A DNA stretch of 10,847 nucleotides from positions 1,958 to 12,804 of the forward strand of contig DOEZ01000342.1 in assembly GCA_003532715.1 (NCBI GenBank), in the 5' to 3' direction. Positions 1-7,295 of this stretch are shown here, in pieces (position 1 is the stretch's first letter; the number at the start of each line of letters is the position of its first letter). This DNA comes from Planctomycetaceae bacterium. GTDB taxonomy: Bacteria > Planctomycetota > Planctomycetia > Pirellulales > Thermoguttaceae. A program made the translations under genes and the position numbers. Under the pieces are notes generated by a model that made no database searches, was not told the DNA's origin, and saw only the letters and a list, made by a program, of their open reading frames with translations.

Positions 1-458
1 CAATGATCGTTCGTTGGCCGGGTGTCACGAAGCAGGGCGCGACGTGCAGCGCACCGATTTTGAGTACCGATTTCTACCTTACGATGCTCGAAATGGCCGA
101 TATGCCGAGCAAGCCAAGCGAGAGGCAAGACGGCCGGAGTCTGGTGCCGTTGCTCCGTGGCAAGCCGCCCCAACCCCGCGTCCTCTTCTGGCACTTTCCC
201 CACTACGCCAACCAGGGCGGCGCCCCCAGCGGCGCGGTTCGCGACGGCGACTGGAAGCTCATCGAATGGTACGAAGACAATAGCCTGGAACTCTACAATG
301 TCGCACAAGATATCGGCGAGAAGAACGACCTTTCCGAAGCCCACCCAGAATTGTGCGACCAGCTAAGCAAAAAACTTGATGACTGGCGAGCGTCTCTCGA
401 CGCTCGCATGCCCACATTCCGTAGGAAGGACGATCCGCTTCGGCCGACGAAACCGTGA
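1..458 (+). CDS. Sulfatase, C-terminal fragment (5' end outside window)
   Basis: This is the last ~152 residues of a type I (formylglycine-dependent) sulfatase, which hydrolyses sulfate esters, commonly on sulfated glycans in planctomycetes. The frame is open to the left edge, and the ATG at 3 is an internal Met: the preceding partial codon followed by MIVRWPGV matches the usual 'P-M-I-V-R-W-P-G' stretch in the middle of the fold. Downstream come the typical 'LSTDFYLTML' helix, 'DGRSLVPLLRG', 'LFWHFPHY', the late core strand 'AVRDGDWKLIEWYED' and the closing 'LELYNVAQDIGEKNDLSE' segment, followed by a helix ending in a Trp (DDW). This is the normal C-terminal layout of the family, so the end looks intact. 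The catalytic Cys/Ser motif (C/S-x-P-x-R) and the N-terminal metal ligands lie outside the window, so activity and subfamily cannot be judged. A GH2 gene follows 104 bases downstream on the same strand, which suggests a shared role in glycan breakdown. Confidence 0.93.
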   Translation, partial: MIVRWPGVTKQGATCSAPILSTDFYLTMLEMADMPSKPSERQDGRSLVPLLRGKPPQPRVLFWHFPHYANQGGAPSGAVRDGDWKLIEWYEDNSLELYNVAQDIGEKNDLSEAHPELCDQLSKKLDDWRASLDARMPTFRRKDDPLRPTKP

Positions 459-550
459 CGGCCTTCTTGACGGGAGGGGCGGAGAAGATTCCTGTCGTAC
501 GATATTCCTCTCAACCTCACCTCCCGCTGCCGCCAACACACCTGAATCAT

Positions 551-556
551 GGAGAA
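551..556 (+). promoter_or_regulatory. Ribosome binding site that decides the start of the first GH2 gene
   Basis: GGAGAA lies six bases before the ATG at 563. The same frame is open back to a GTG at 455, whose GTGA overlaps the sulfatase stop codon, but no Shine-Dalgarno-like stretch precedes that GTG. Starting at 455 would also put 36 extra residues without signal-peptide character ahead of the secretion signal. The ATG at 563 is therefore preferred. Confidence 0.6.
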
Positions 557-562
557 CTTTCG

Positions 563-3500
563 ATGACACTTCCTGCGAATTTGCTTCGCCCAACCGACTC
601 GGACCGCACGATCGCACCGACCTTATCCTTTCTTCGGCGGCTTCTGCTCGGACTTGGGCTCATCGGCCTGCTTGGCGGCGATTGTTCGGTCTTGGCCGCT
701 CCCCCCCGCAATCGCGATGAGCTCAACTCGCGGTTACAGGAACTTCGGCGTCAGTACGAGCCGTTCCTTCGAAGCCTGCCCACGGAACAAGGAACGGTCG
801 AACCGCGTCCGCGCCAACCGATCGGCCCCACGTGGCGCATGAAGTACGAGGTGCGCAACACAACAAACTCTAACCGACCAGAGCCGCCCGCATGGCATGA
901 AAAGGACTTTGACGACTCCTCTTGGGACAAGGTGGATCTGCCCGAATGGCGTTACGAGACGCTCGGCGGCAGACGCGGAGCGAGCAGTATTGTCTGGTAT
1001 CGAACGCGATTCACCGCAGAGCGGCCGGCCGAAAAGGGCCGTCGCGTCTTTCTCGTCTTCGAGGGAGTCGACTGGGAAGCTCACGTGTGGCTCAATGGAA
1101 AGTACCTGGGGCATCATCTGGCTTATTACGAACCTTTTCGCTTCGATGTGACCGATTTGCTCGAAGAAGAGAACACGCTTGCCGTGCGGATATTCGACGG
1201 TCAGCGATACGGCGAACCGGTCGCGTTCTGGTCGCTCTTTCCCTTGCCGCCCGCCGAAGAGCAACGCTACGTCCCCGATCAGGCAAAATCGGTCATCGGC
1301 CACCAGAAGGACGACGTGCTTGTGGGCACCGGTTACGGAATTCACCGCGAGGTGTACCTCGAAACGACCGGCGAGGCGAGCATCGAGGCGGTCTTTGCTC
1401 GAGGTTATCCCGAACGTGGCGAGGCAGTCATCAAGGTCGAGATCGACGCCGCGTCCTCCCAGCAGGTCGTGCTCGAAGTAAAGGTAGTTCCCGACAACTT
1501 CGAGGGTTCATCGTACGCGATCCAATCGCCCGTCACGATTGCCCCGGGCGTCGGCGTGCGAGAGGTCGTTTTGAAAATGCCGAAGGCAAAGACATGGTCG
1601 CCCGAGATGCCCCATCTCTACCGATGCCAGGTCCGCCTGACGCGCGACGGCCAGGTCATCGACCGCAAGGATGCCCTATTCGGTAACCGCTCGTTCGCTC
1701 TAGTTTCGAAAGCAAACCCGAAGCCCGGCTGCCAGGAGGGCACTCTGTTGCTCAACGGCGAGCCGATCTTCCTTCGTGGAACAAACATCAACGGATTCAA
1801 CGCGCTCGGCTACTGGGGCGAGACCGACAAACTCGTCGACGTCCTGCTGATGCTGAAGGCCGCCGGTTTCAATAGCGTCCGTTCATGCCAGCACGTCTGC
1901 TATCCCGAGGTCCGGGAGCTGATGGACCGTCTCGGCATCATGTCGGAACAGGACCAGGGCGGCGGACGCGCCATCTATGAGGACGGCAAGCCGCTTCCGC
2001 GAACGGATTCTCTCGCCCAGTTGCCTATGACCGGCACGGCGTTGGCTCGCGTGTGCTACAACAATCCGGGGGTCGTGCTGCTTTCTTTTCTGAACGAAAC
2101 GTGGTTCACCCGGGAAGAAAGCGACACGGCGGCCAAGATCGTTGCCGCCGTGTTGGCCATCGATCCCGATCGTATCATTACCCCCATCAGCGGCCACCCG
2201 CACGGTTCGTTTACGAAACCGAACGAGGGCACCAGCGGCTACGACCTGCCCGACGACTTCTGGGGCAATGTAATCGACAACATCCACGACTACCGCGGTT
2301 GGTACGGCGGCAATCTTTGGGAGCTCTTGCGGCCGTTCAGTCCAGGTCGCATGGTAATTGTCGGCGAGTACGGCCCGGAGGCGTTGGACGGCTACGAGAC
2401 CATGACGAAGAACTACCCCGAGCATTTTGGCAAAATCCCGCCGCGCAACGCCGAGGAGCTTTGTGGGAATGTCCAACTTCAAATGGACCGTGGGGAGAAG
2501 TTGGGAGCTCAGGGTCGCATGATGATGATCGGTCTTCGCGGTCGGCGAGCCTCGACGCTCGCCGACTACATCGAGGGCAGTCAAACCTATCAGGCCGACG
2601 TCTGCGCGGAAGTTACCAAGATGTGGCGGTTGTCGGCGCGGCGCATGGCGGGCTACTTCCATTTTCACTACATCGACGTATTGGCCGCCAGTTGGCCCAA
2701 GTCGATCGTCAGCCATGACCTGTGTCCCAAGCAGGCCTATTACGCCATGGCGCAAGTCAACCAGCCGCTTGTGCCGCTCTTCGCCTTGGCCGACGACGGC
2801 AACGCGATGGACCTTTGGGTGGTAAACGATCTGCCCGAAGCCATGAACGGAGCGACGATCGAGTGGAAAGTGGCGGGGCCCGGTAGTATTCACGCCAGTG
2901 GTTCGGTTCCCGTGAACGTTCCGCCCCATGACGCCGTTCGCGCGGCCAGCGTGGGACTATCGAGTGTTCCAGAGACGGCGGATGTCGTCCACATCACGCT
3001 CGGGCTGCGCAATGCCGAGGGAAAAATGCTTGCGCAATACGAGCAAGAGGTATTCTTGAGACTCTGGCGCGAAAAGAACCAGGTATGGGCGAAGAAGATC
3101 GAACGCAAGGGCGGGATGAGACCATGGCGCGAGATCGACACGTCGGCCTATCCCGGCTCCTTTGTTTCGCTTGGCGACATGACCGGCGATGGTCGCATTG
3201 ATCTCTTGCTGTCGCAAATGGGGCCTTACACGACCCCGGCACGGCTCGTCGCGATCGATCTGGATGGAAAGAAACTCTGGGAATTGGGCGATACGGCAAA
3301 CCTCGCCGGCACGGCGGGCGCGGGTCGCGAGCCTACCTGCCGAGGCATTGCCGCGATTTGCGACGTGAACGACGACGGTCGATCCGAAGTGCTAGCCGAG
3401 CTCTGGCGAGACGGAGAACCGACATTGTGTCTGATCGACGGAAAGACCGGCGCCATCAAGCGTCAAGCGGAGTCGCCCTTGGACATGTCGGTCCGCAATC

Positions 3501-4438
3501 CGAAGGGTTATCGCAGTTGGCGTCCCGTGCCGATGGCGTTGATTGCCCGGCTCGACGGCCCGAGCTCCCCGGCCACCATTGTTCTGAAGTACGAGGCCAG
3601 CAATACGATTCCCGTCCACGTCGTCGGGCTCGATCCGAACTTGAACGTCAAGTGGCGGCACACACTTCGCCCGACGGCCGCCGGGCACATCCCGAAGGTG
3701 GCCGACCTCGGTGGAGACGGCCGCGAAACCGTTTTGCTGGGGGAGACGGCGATCGGCGGCAACGGCAAGATCGTTTGGCAGCGGGACTTTGGCATCCACG
3801 CCGATTGTACCGACGCCGCCGAGCTCGTGCCCTCGTCGCCCGGCAAGGAAGTCGTGGTGAGCATTTGTCAGAAAGGACCATTGTATTGCCTGAGTTCCAA
3901 GGGCGAGACGATCTGGCAGAAGACTCGCGAGGAGGTACCGCATGGCCAGGCGGTTTGGGCGGGTGACTTCGTGGCCGACCGGCCCGGTGTGGAGGTGATC
4001 GTGCTCCGAAGCGGCCACGTTGGTGATTTCGTGACCCTTTCGGGCAACGATGGCAGCCAGATCGCCGCATTCCAGCACGCCGGAGAACTCCAGAGCTATC
4101 CCGATTTCCCGGTCGCCGTGCGTTGGGCCACCCCCGACACGCACGCGCTTTGGATTCCCGTCGATCGGCGACTGGTGGATGGACACGGCCGAACCATGGG
4201 CGACCTTGGCGAGTTGGACTCGCTTGTGGCCAAACGCCTGGGTTGCGGTGAAAGCAAGAGCAATTTGGCGGCCCAGGCGATGGCCATCGACGTGGCGGGT
4301 GACGATCGCGAGGAACTGGTCGTGTATCAACCCTACAATGGCCGCGCCGTCTTCATCTTCACCCAGGCCGACGCCGACTGCCAGGAAAAGCCCTTCCGCG
4401 AGCAGCCGAACTCGCGTCACCCGCGAACCTACTTCTAG
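563..4438 (+). CDS. Secreted GH2-like glycosidase with C-terminal FG-GAP/VCBS-like repeats
   Basis: Predicted 1291-residue exported glycoside hydrolase of family 2 architecture (beta-galactosidase/glucuronidase/mannosidase-like). The N-terminus has a long n-region, then R25-R26 and a hydrophobic stretch (LLLGLGLIGLL) with likely cleavage after 'VLAA' near residue 46. A charged helix follows (about 49-73), then the GH2 sugar-binding jelly roll (about 108-265; 'FDDSSWDKVDLPEW', 'GVDWEAHVWLNG', 'YEPFRFDVTDLL'), the Ig-like domain (about 266-380) and the TIM barrel (about 395-735). The barrel carries a GH2 signature-1-like stretch ('NSVRSCQHVCYP' to 'LGIMSEQD'), a candidate acid/base E512 in 'SFLNET', and a candidate nucleophile E602 in 'VGEYGPEALDG'. 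A beta-sandwich (about 733-836) follows. The remaining ~420 residues hold five D-rich repeats of FG-GAP/VCBS type beginning near 871, 933, 1047, 1135 and 1243 ('GDMTGDGRIDLLL', 'CDVNDDGRSEVL'), probably a Ca-binding beta-propeller. The paralogue downstream lacks this extension. Substrate unknown; the fold is confident. Confidence 0.92.
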   Translation: MTLPANLLRPTDSDRTIAPTLSFLRRLLLGLGLIGLLGGDCSVLAAPPRNRDELNSRLQELRRQYEPFLRSLPTEQGTVEPRPRQPIGPTWRMKYEVRNTTNSNRPEPPAWHEKDFDDSSWDKVDLPEWRYETLGGRRGASSIVWYRTRFTAERPAEKGRRVFLVFEGVDWEAHVWLNGKYLGHHLAYYEPFRFDVTDLLEEENTLAVRIFDGQRYGEPVAFWSLFPLPPAEEQRYVPDQAKSVIGHQKDDVLVGTGYGIHREVYLETTGEASIEAVFARGYPERGEAVIKVEIDAASSQQVVLEVKVVPDNFEGSSYAIQSPVTIAPGVGVREVVLKMPKAKTWSPEMPHLYRCQVRLTRDGQVIDRKDALFGNRSFALVSKANPKPGCQEGTLLLNGEPIFLRGTNINGFNALGYWGETDKLVDVLLMLKAAGFNSVRSCQHVCYPEVRELMDRLGIMSEQDQGGGRAIYEDGKPLPRTDSLAQLPMTGTALARVCYNNPGVVLLSFLNETWFTREESDTAAKIVAAVLAIDPDRIITPISGHPHGSFTKPNEGTSGYDLPDDFWGNVIDNIHDYRGWYGGNLWELLRPFSPGRMVIVGEYGPEALDGYETMTKNYPEHFGKIPPRNAEELCGNVQLQMDRGEKLGAQGRMMMIGLRGRRASTLADYIEGSQTYQADVCAEVTKMWRLSARRMAGYFHFHYIDVLAASWPKSIVSHDLCPKQAYYAMAQVNQPLVPLFALADDGNAMDLWVVNDLPEAMNGATIEWKVAGPGSIHASGSVPVNVPPHDAVRAASVGLSSVPETADVVHITLGLRNAEGKMLAQYEQEVFLRLWREKNQVWAKKIERKGGMRPWREIDTSAYPGSFVSLGDMTGDGRIDLLLSQMGPYTTPARLVAIDLDGKKLWELGDTANLAGTAGAGREPTCRGIAAICDVNDDGRSEVLAELWRDGEPTLCLIDGKTGAIKRQAESPLDMSVRNPKGYRSWRPVPMALIARLDGPSSPATIVLKYEASNTIPVHVVGLDPNLNVKWRHTLRPTAAGHIPKVADLGGDGRETVLLGETAIGGNGKIVWQRDFGIHADCTDAAELVPSSPGKEVVVSICQKGPLYCLSSKGETIWQKTREEVPHGQAVWAGDFVADRPGVEVIVLRSGHVGDFVTLSGNDGSQIAAFQHAGELQSYPDFPVAVRWATPDTHALWIPVDRRLVDGHGRTMGDLGELDSLVAKRLGCGESKSNLAAQAMAIDVAGDDREELVVYQPYNGRAVFIFTQADADCQEKPFREQPNSRHPRTYF

Positions 4439-4629
4439 AACGTATATACGACACCGAAGCTATCCAGAACCGGCGAGACTCGCTCGATCCGATCACGCCG
4501 GAGGGCGTTTCGCGAGGAGGTGCCTCCCAAGCTTCGCGCGAGCACTACCGCGGGGCCCGTACGCATTTGCCTATTCCTCCATGTCTTGATATGCTCCAAA
4601 GATGATGGGGCCTGATTGGGAGTCACGTA
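4439..4629. other. Spacer between the two GH2 genes, with a weak hairpin
   Basis: No gene is supported here. An imperfect hairpin can be drawn at 4511-4538: CGCGAGG pairs with CTTCGCG through one G-U pair, and a small GGAG/CTCC stem sits inside. No T-run follows, so it is not a standard intrinsic terminator. It could be an mRNA processing or stability element, or chance in GC-rich DNA. The next gene has a GGGAG ribosome binding site at 4618-4622. Confidence 0.3.
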
Positions 4630-7161
4630 ATGCACACCTCGATTCGATTCTCGCGATTCGGCGTTTGGCGTTCTTTTATATTCCTTTTGGTGCTCCATGC
4701 AGGTGTGCCGGTGGCCGAGGGTGAAGTGCCGCGCAACAAGGAGGAACTGAAGGCCCGGCTCGTTGAGTTGCGGGCGGAATACGCGCCCTACTTGCGGAGC
4801 TTGCCAAGACCACTTTGCGCGCGCGAGCGGACGCCGATCGACGGCCCATGGCGAACGAGATTCGAGGTGGAACAGGCGGATCATGGAGACCGCCCCGCGC
4901 CGCCGGCCTGGCACGGCGAAGACTTCGACGATTCGAGCTGGGAAGCGACCTCCGTGCCGGAATGGCGTTACAAGACCGAAGGCTACCGGACGCCGGTCAG
5001 TTGCATACTCTGGTATCGTACGCAATTCCCAGCCAAGGTGGTTCCGGCGTCGCCGCCAACGACGAAAGGGCGTCGGACGTTCCTGGTCTTCGGCGGGGTC
5101 GATTGGGAAGCCGAGGTTTGGCTCAACGGCGTGAGACTCGGCTCGCACAAGATCTACTACGAGCCGTTTCGCTTCGACGTGACGGGATTGCTCAAGGAAC
5201 GCAACACACTGGCCGTTCGGGTGATCGATGGGCCCAAGTTTGGCGAACCGCGATCGTATTGGTCGCTCCTTCCGATGATCCCCGCCGAGCGGCAACGTTA
5301 CGTTCGCGACAAAGCCCGCTCAATCGTCGGCTACAAGGCGGGCGACCTGCACCTCGGCAGTGGAATGGGCATCCACCGTGAGGTGTATCTTGAAACGACG
5401 GGCCAGGTGTGCATTCGAGAGGTCTTTGCCCGGGCCGATTTGGACAAGCAACGCACCAAGGTGACAATCGAAACGGATGCGGCGCAAGCGGCACGAGTGG
5501 CTTTCGAGGTGCAAATCCTGCCCGAGAATTTCGAGGGGACTTCGTATCGGAAACTCGTGACTTGCGAAGTGCCCCAAGGGGTCGGCAAGCAGTCGATCTC
5601 CGTCCCCATGCCCGAGGCTCGGCTTTGGAGCCCCGAGACTCCGCGGCTATATCGGTGTCGGATTGTATGCCGGACGGATGCCGCCGCCGGGTCGCCGGGC
5701 AGTTCGGTTGAAAGGCCGCCGGCGGATTCAAAGCAGGACGCCCCATCGTCGTCGCCATCGGGCGAGCCGGACCCGAGCACGTCGGACATCCTCGATGCCA
5801 AGGACGTTCTTTTCGGCTACCGAAGCTTCGATATCGTCTCGAAGCAACGGCCCCGCCAGGGACTGCCCGAAGGAATGTTCCTGCTCAACGGCGATCCGCT
5901 CTACTTGCGGGGGACGAACATCCAGGGACTGAACGCCCTTTGGTTCTGGGGCGAATCGGACCGCCTACTCGAAACGATCCTCTTGCTGAAGGCGGGCCGA
6001 TTCAACGCGGTGCGATTCTGCCAGCACGTGGGTTATCCGGAGGTCCGCGAAATGCTCGATCGGCTGGGGATCATGTCGGAACAGGACCAGGGAAGCGGGC
6101 AGCCGAGTGATGACTTGGCGAACCAACTACCGCCGACCGGCACGGCCCTGGCCCGCGTGTGCTACAACAATCCGGGCGTGGTCCTTATGTCGTTTGGCAA
6201 CGAGACGCGTTTTGATCCAACGCGACTGATCGAGGCGGTGTTGGCGGTCGATCCGGAGCGGATCTTGGTGCCGATTAGCGGTAACCGACCGGCAACACCG
6301 GCCGGCTACACAATCCCCGAGGAGTATTGGGCGAACGTGATCGATGATTATCACGCCTATTCCGCCTGGTATTCGGGCGGAGGCGAGATCTGGACGCTTG
6401 CCAGAATTCAAAACCCTCGGCGATTGAGGACGGCGGGTGAGTTTGGCGCTGAGGCTCTGGACAGCCACGAGACGATGACAAGCCACTATCCGCCCCACTG
6501 GGAGAGGACGCCGCCGGCTGACGCCGACGTCCTCTGGGGCCACGCGCAGGTCGAGAAGGCCGACGCGAGGCAGTACGTCGGTTTTCGCGGCCGTCGCCCG
6601 GTGAACTTGGGGCAGTACATTGAGGCCAGTCAGACCTACCAGGCCGACGTGATGAGCGAAGTGACAAAGGGTTTTCGCCTTTCGCCGCGCGCCATAGGCG
6701 GCTATTTCCAGTTTCACTTCATCGATTTGGTCGCGGCCAACTGGCCCAAATCGGTGGTCAGCCACGATGGAACGCCAAAGAAGGGCTATTTCGCCTTGGC
6801 TCAAACGAACCAACCGCTGGTTCCCTTGATCGAGATGGTAGATCGAGGTAACGCGATGAGGCTATGGTTGGCCAACGATCTGCCCGAACCGTTCGTTGGG
6901 GGACGGCTGAGGTACACCGTGAGAAACAACGGCAAGACACTCGTGGAAGGCGAGCAAGTTGCCGACGTGCCGGCCGTCGATGCAGTCGTCGTCGGCAAGG
7001 TCGATCTGACGTCCGTGCCGGAGTCGGCGGCGGTACTCATGGTTCTGTTGACACTTGACGACTCGAACGGCAAGACGGTGGCCGGCTTCGAGCAGGAGTT
7101 GTTCCTTCGCGCTTGGCGCGAACAGGAGGCATTGCTCGCATCGCCCCAGATCGATCGTTGA
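4630..7161 (+). CDS. Secreted GH2-like glycosidase, shorter tandem paralogue
   Basis: Predicted 843-residue exported GH2-family enzyme. The start is backed by GGGAG seven bases upstream and by a signal peptide directly after it (R12-free hydrophobic core 'FIFLLVLHAGVPVA', cleavage near residues 28-31). It aligns with the preceding gene along its whole length: the post-signal charged helix (about 35-59), the GH2 N-terminal jelly roll (about 90-250; 'FDDSSWEATSVPEW', 'GGVDWEAEVWLNG', 'YEPFRFDVTGLL'), the Ig-like domain, the TIM barrel and the closing beta-sandwich. Candidate catalytic residues are E525 ('SFGNET', acid/base) and E604 ('AGEFGAEALD', nucleophile); both match the positions in the paralogue. 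The signature stretch reads 'NAVRFCQHVGYPEVRE'. It stops just after 'LFLRAWREQE', where the paralogue runs on into its FG-GAP-like region. It has a Pro/Ser-rich insert of about 35 residues (351-385) in the Ig-like domain that the paralogue lacks. The two copies have diverged substantially, so they probably differ in substrate or linkage. Specificity is unknown. Confidence 0.92.
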   Translation: MHTSIRFSRFGVWRSFIFLLVLHAGVPVAEGEVPRNKEELKARLVELRAEYAPYLRSLPRPLCARERTPIDGPWRTRFEVEQADHGDRPAPPAWHGEDFDDSSWEATSVPEWRYKTEGYRTPVSCILWYRTQFPAKVVPASPPTTKGRRTFLVFGGVDWEAEVWLNGVRLGSHKIYYEPFRFDVTGLLKERNTLAVRVIDGPKFGEPRSYWSLLPMIPAERQRYVRDKARSIVGYKAGDLHLGSGMGIHREVYLETTGQVCIREVFARADLDKQRTKVTIETDAAQAARVAFEVQILPENFEGTSYRKLVTCEVPQGVGKQSISVPMPEARLWSPETPRLYRCRIVCRTDAAAGSPGSSVERPPADSKQDAPSSSPSGEPDPSTSDILDAKDVLFGYRSFDIVSKQRPRQGLPEGMFLLNGDPLYLRGTNIQGLNALWFWGESDRLLETILLLKAGRFNAVRFCQHVGYPEVREMLDRLGIMSEQDQGSGQPSDDLANQLPPTGTALARVCYNNPGVVLMSFGNETRFDPTRLIEAVLAVDPERILVPISGNRPATPAGYTIPEEYWANVIDDYHAYSAWYSGGGEIWTLARIQNPRRLRTAGEFGAEALDSHETMTSHYPPHWERTPPADADVLWGHAQVEKADARQYVGFRGRRPVNLGQYIEASQTYQADVMSEVTKGFRLSPRAIGGYFQFHFIDLVAANWPKSVVSHDGTPKKGYFALAQTNQPLVPLIEMVDRGNAMRLWLANDLPEPFVGGRLRYTVRNNGKTLVEGEQVADVPAVDAVVVGKVDLTSVPESAAVLMVLLTLDDSNGKTVAGFEQELFLRAWREQEALLASPQIDR

Positions 7162-7212
7162 AGTACATGATTCCACACGAGACGTGTCGAGCGGGCGACG
7201 GGGACCAAGTGT

Positions 7213-7241
7213 TTGCTTCGAATGAATGAATTGGTTATGTT
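7213..7241 (+). promoter_or_regulatory. Possible sigma70-like promoter before the DUF2961 gene
   Basis: TTGCTT (7213-7218) and TATGTT (7236-7241) are separated by 17 bases inside an AT-richer pocket of the 134-base spacer. They match the consensus at three and four of six positions, so this is only a weak candidate. If real, it would let the DUF2961 gene be transcribed apart from the GH2 genes. Confidence 0.2.
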
Positions 7242-7295
7242 GTTCCGTATCGACGTCCTACTCACGCATGTGCCCCCAAAAAAGGAGTCTCCCCG

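Noticed and set aside
677..685. Possible lipobox (GGDC) in the first GH2 signal peptide, making it a lipoprotein
   Set aside because: Asp at the position before the Cys does not fit the lipobox rule, and a standard signal peptidase I site (VLAA) follows a few residues later.
1883..2929. Long minus-strand open frame (348 aa) opposite the first GH2 gene
   Set aside because: It is the antisense shadow of a strongly supported GH2 domain in GC-rich DNA. A similar shadow lies opposite the same region of the paralogue (6127-6813), which reflects the shared sense sequence and not an antisense gene.
3392..4420. Long minus-strand open frame (342 aa) opposite the FG-GAP region
   Set aside because: The sense frame shows regular Ca-binding-type repeats, while the antisense product has no recognisable motif.
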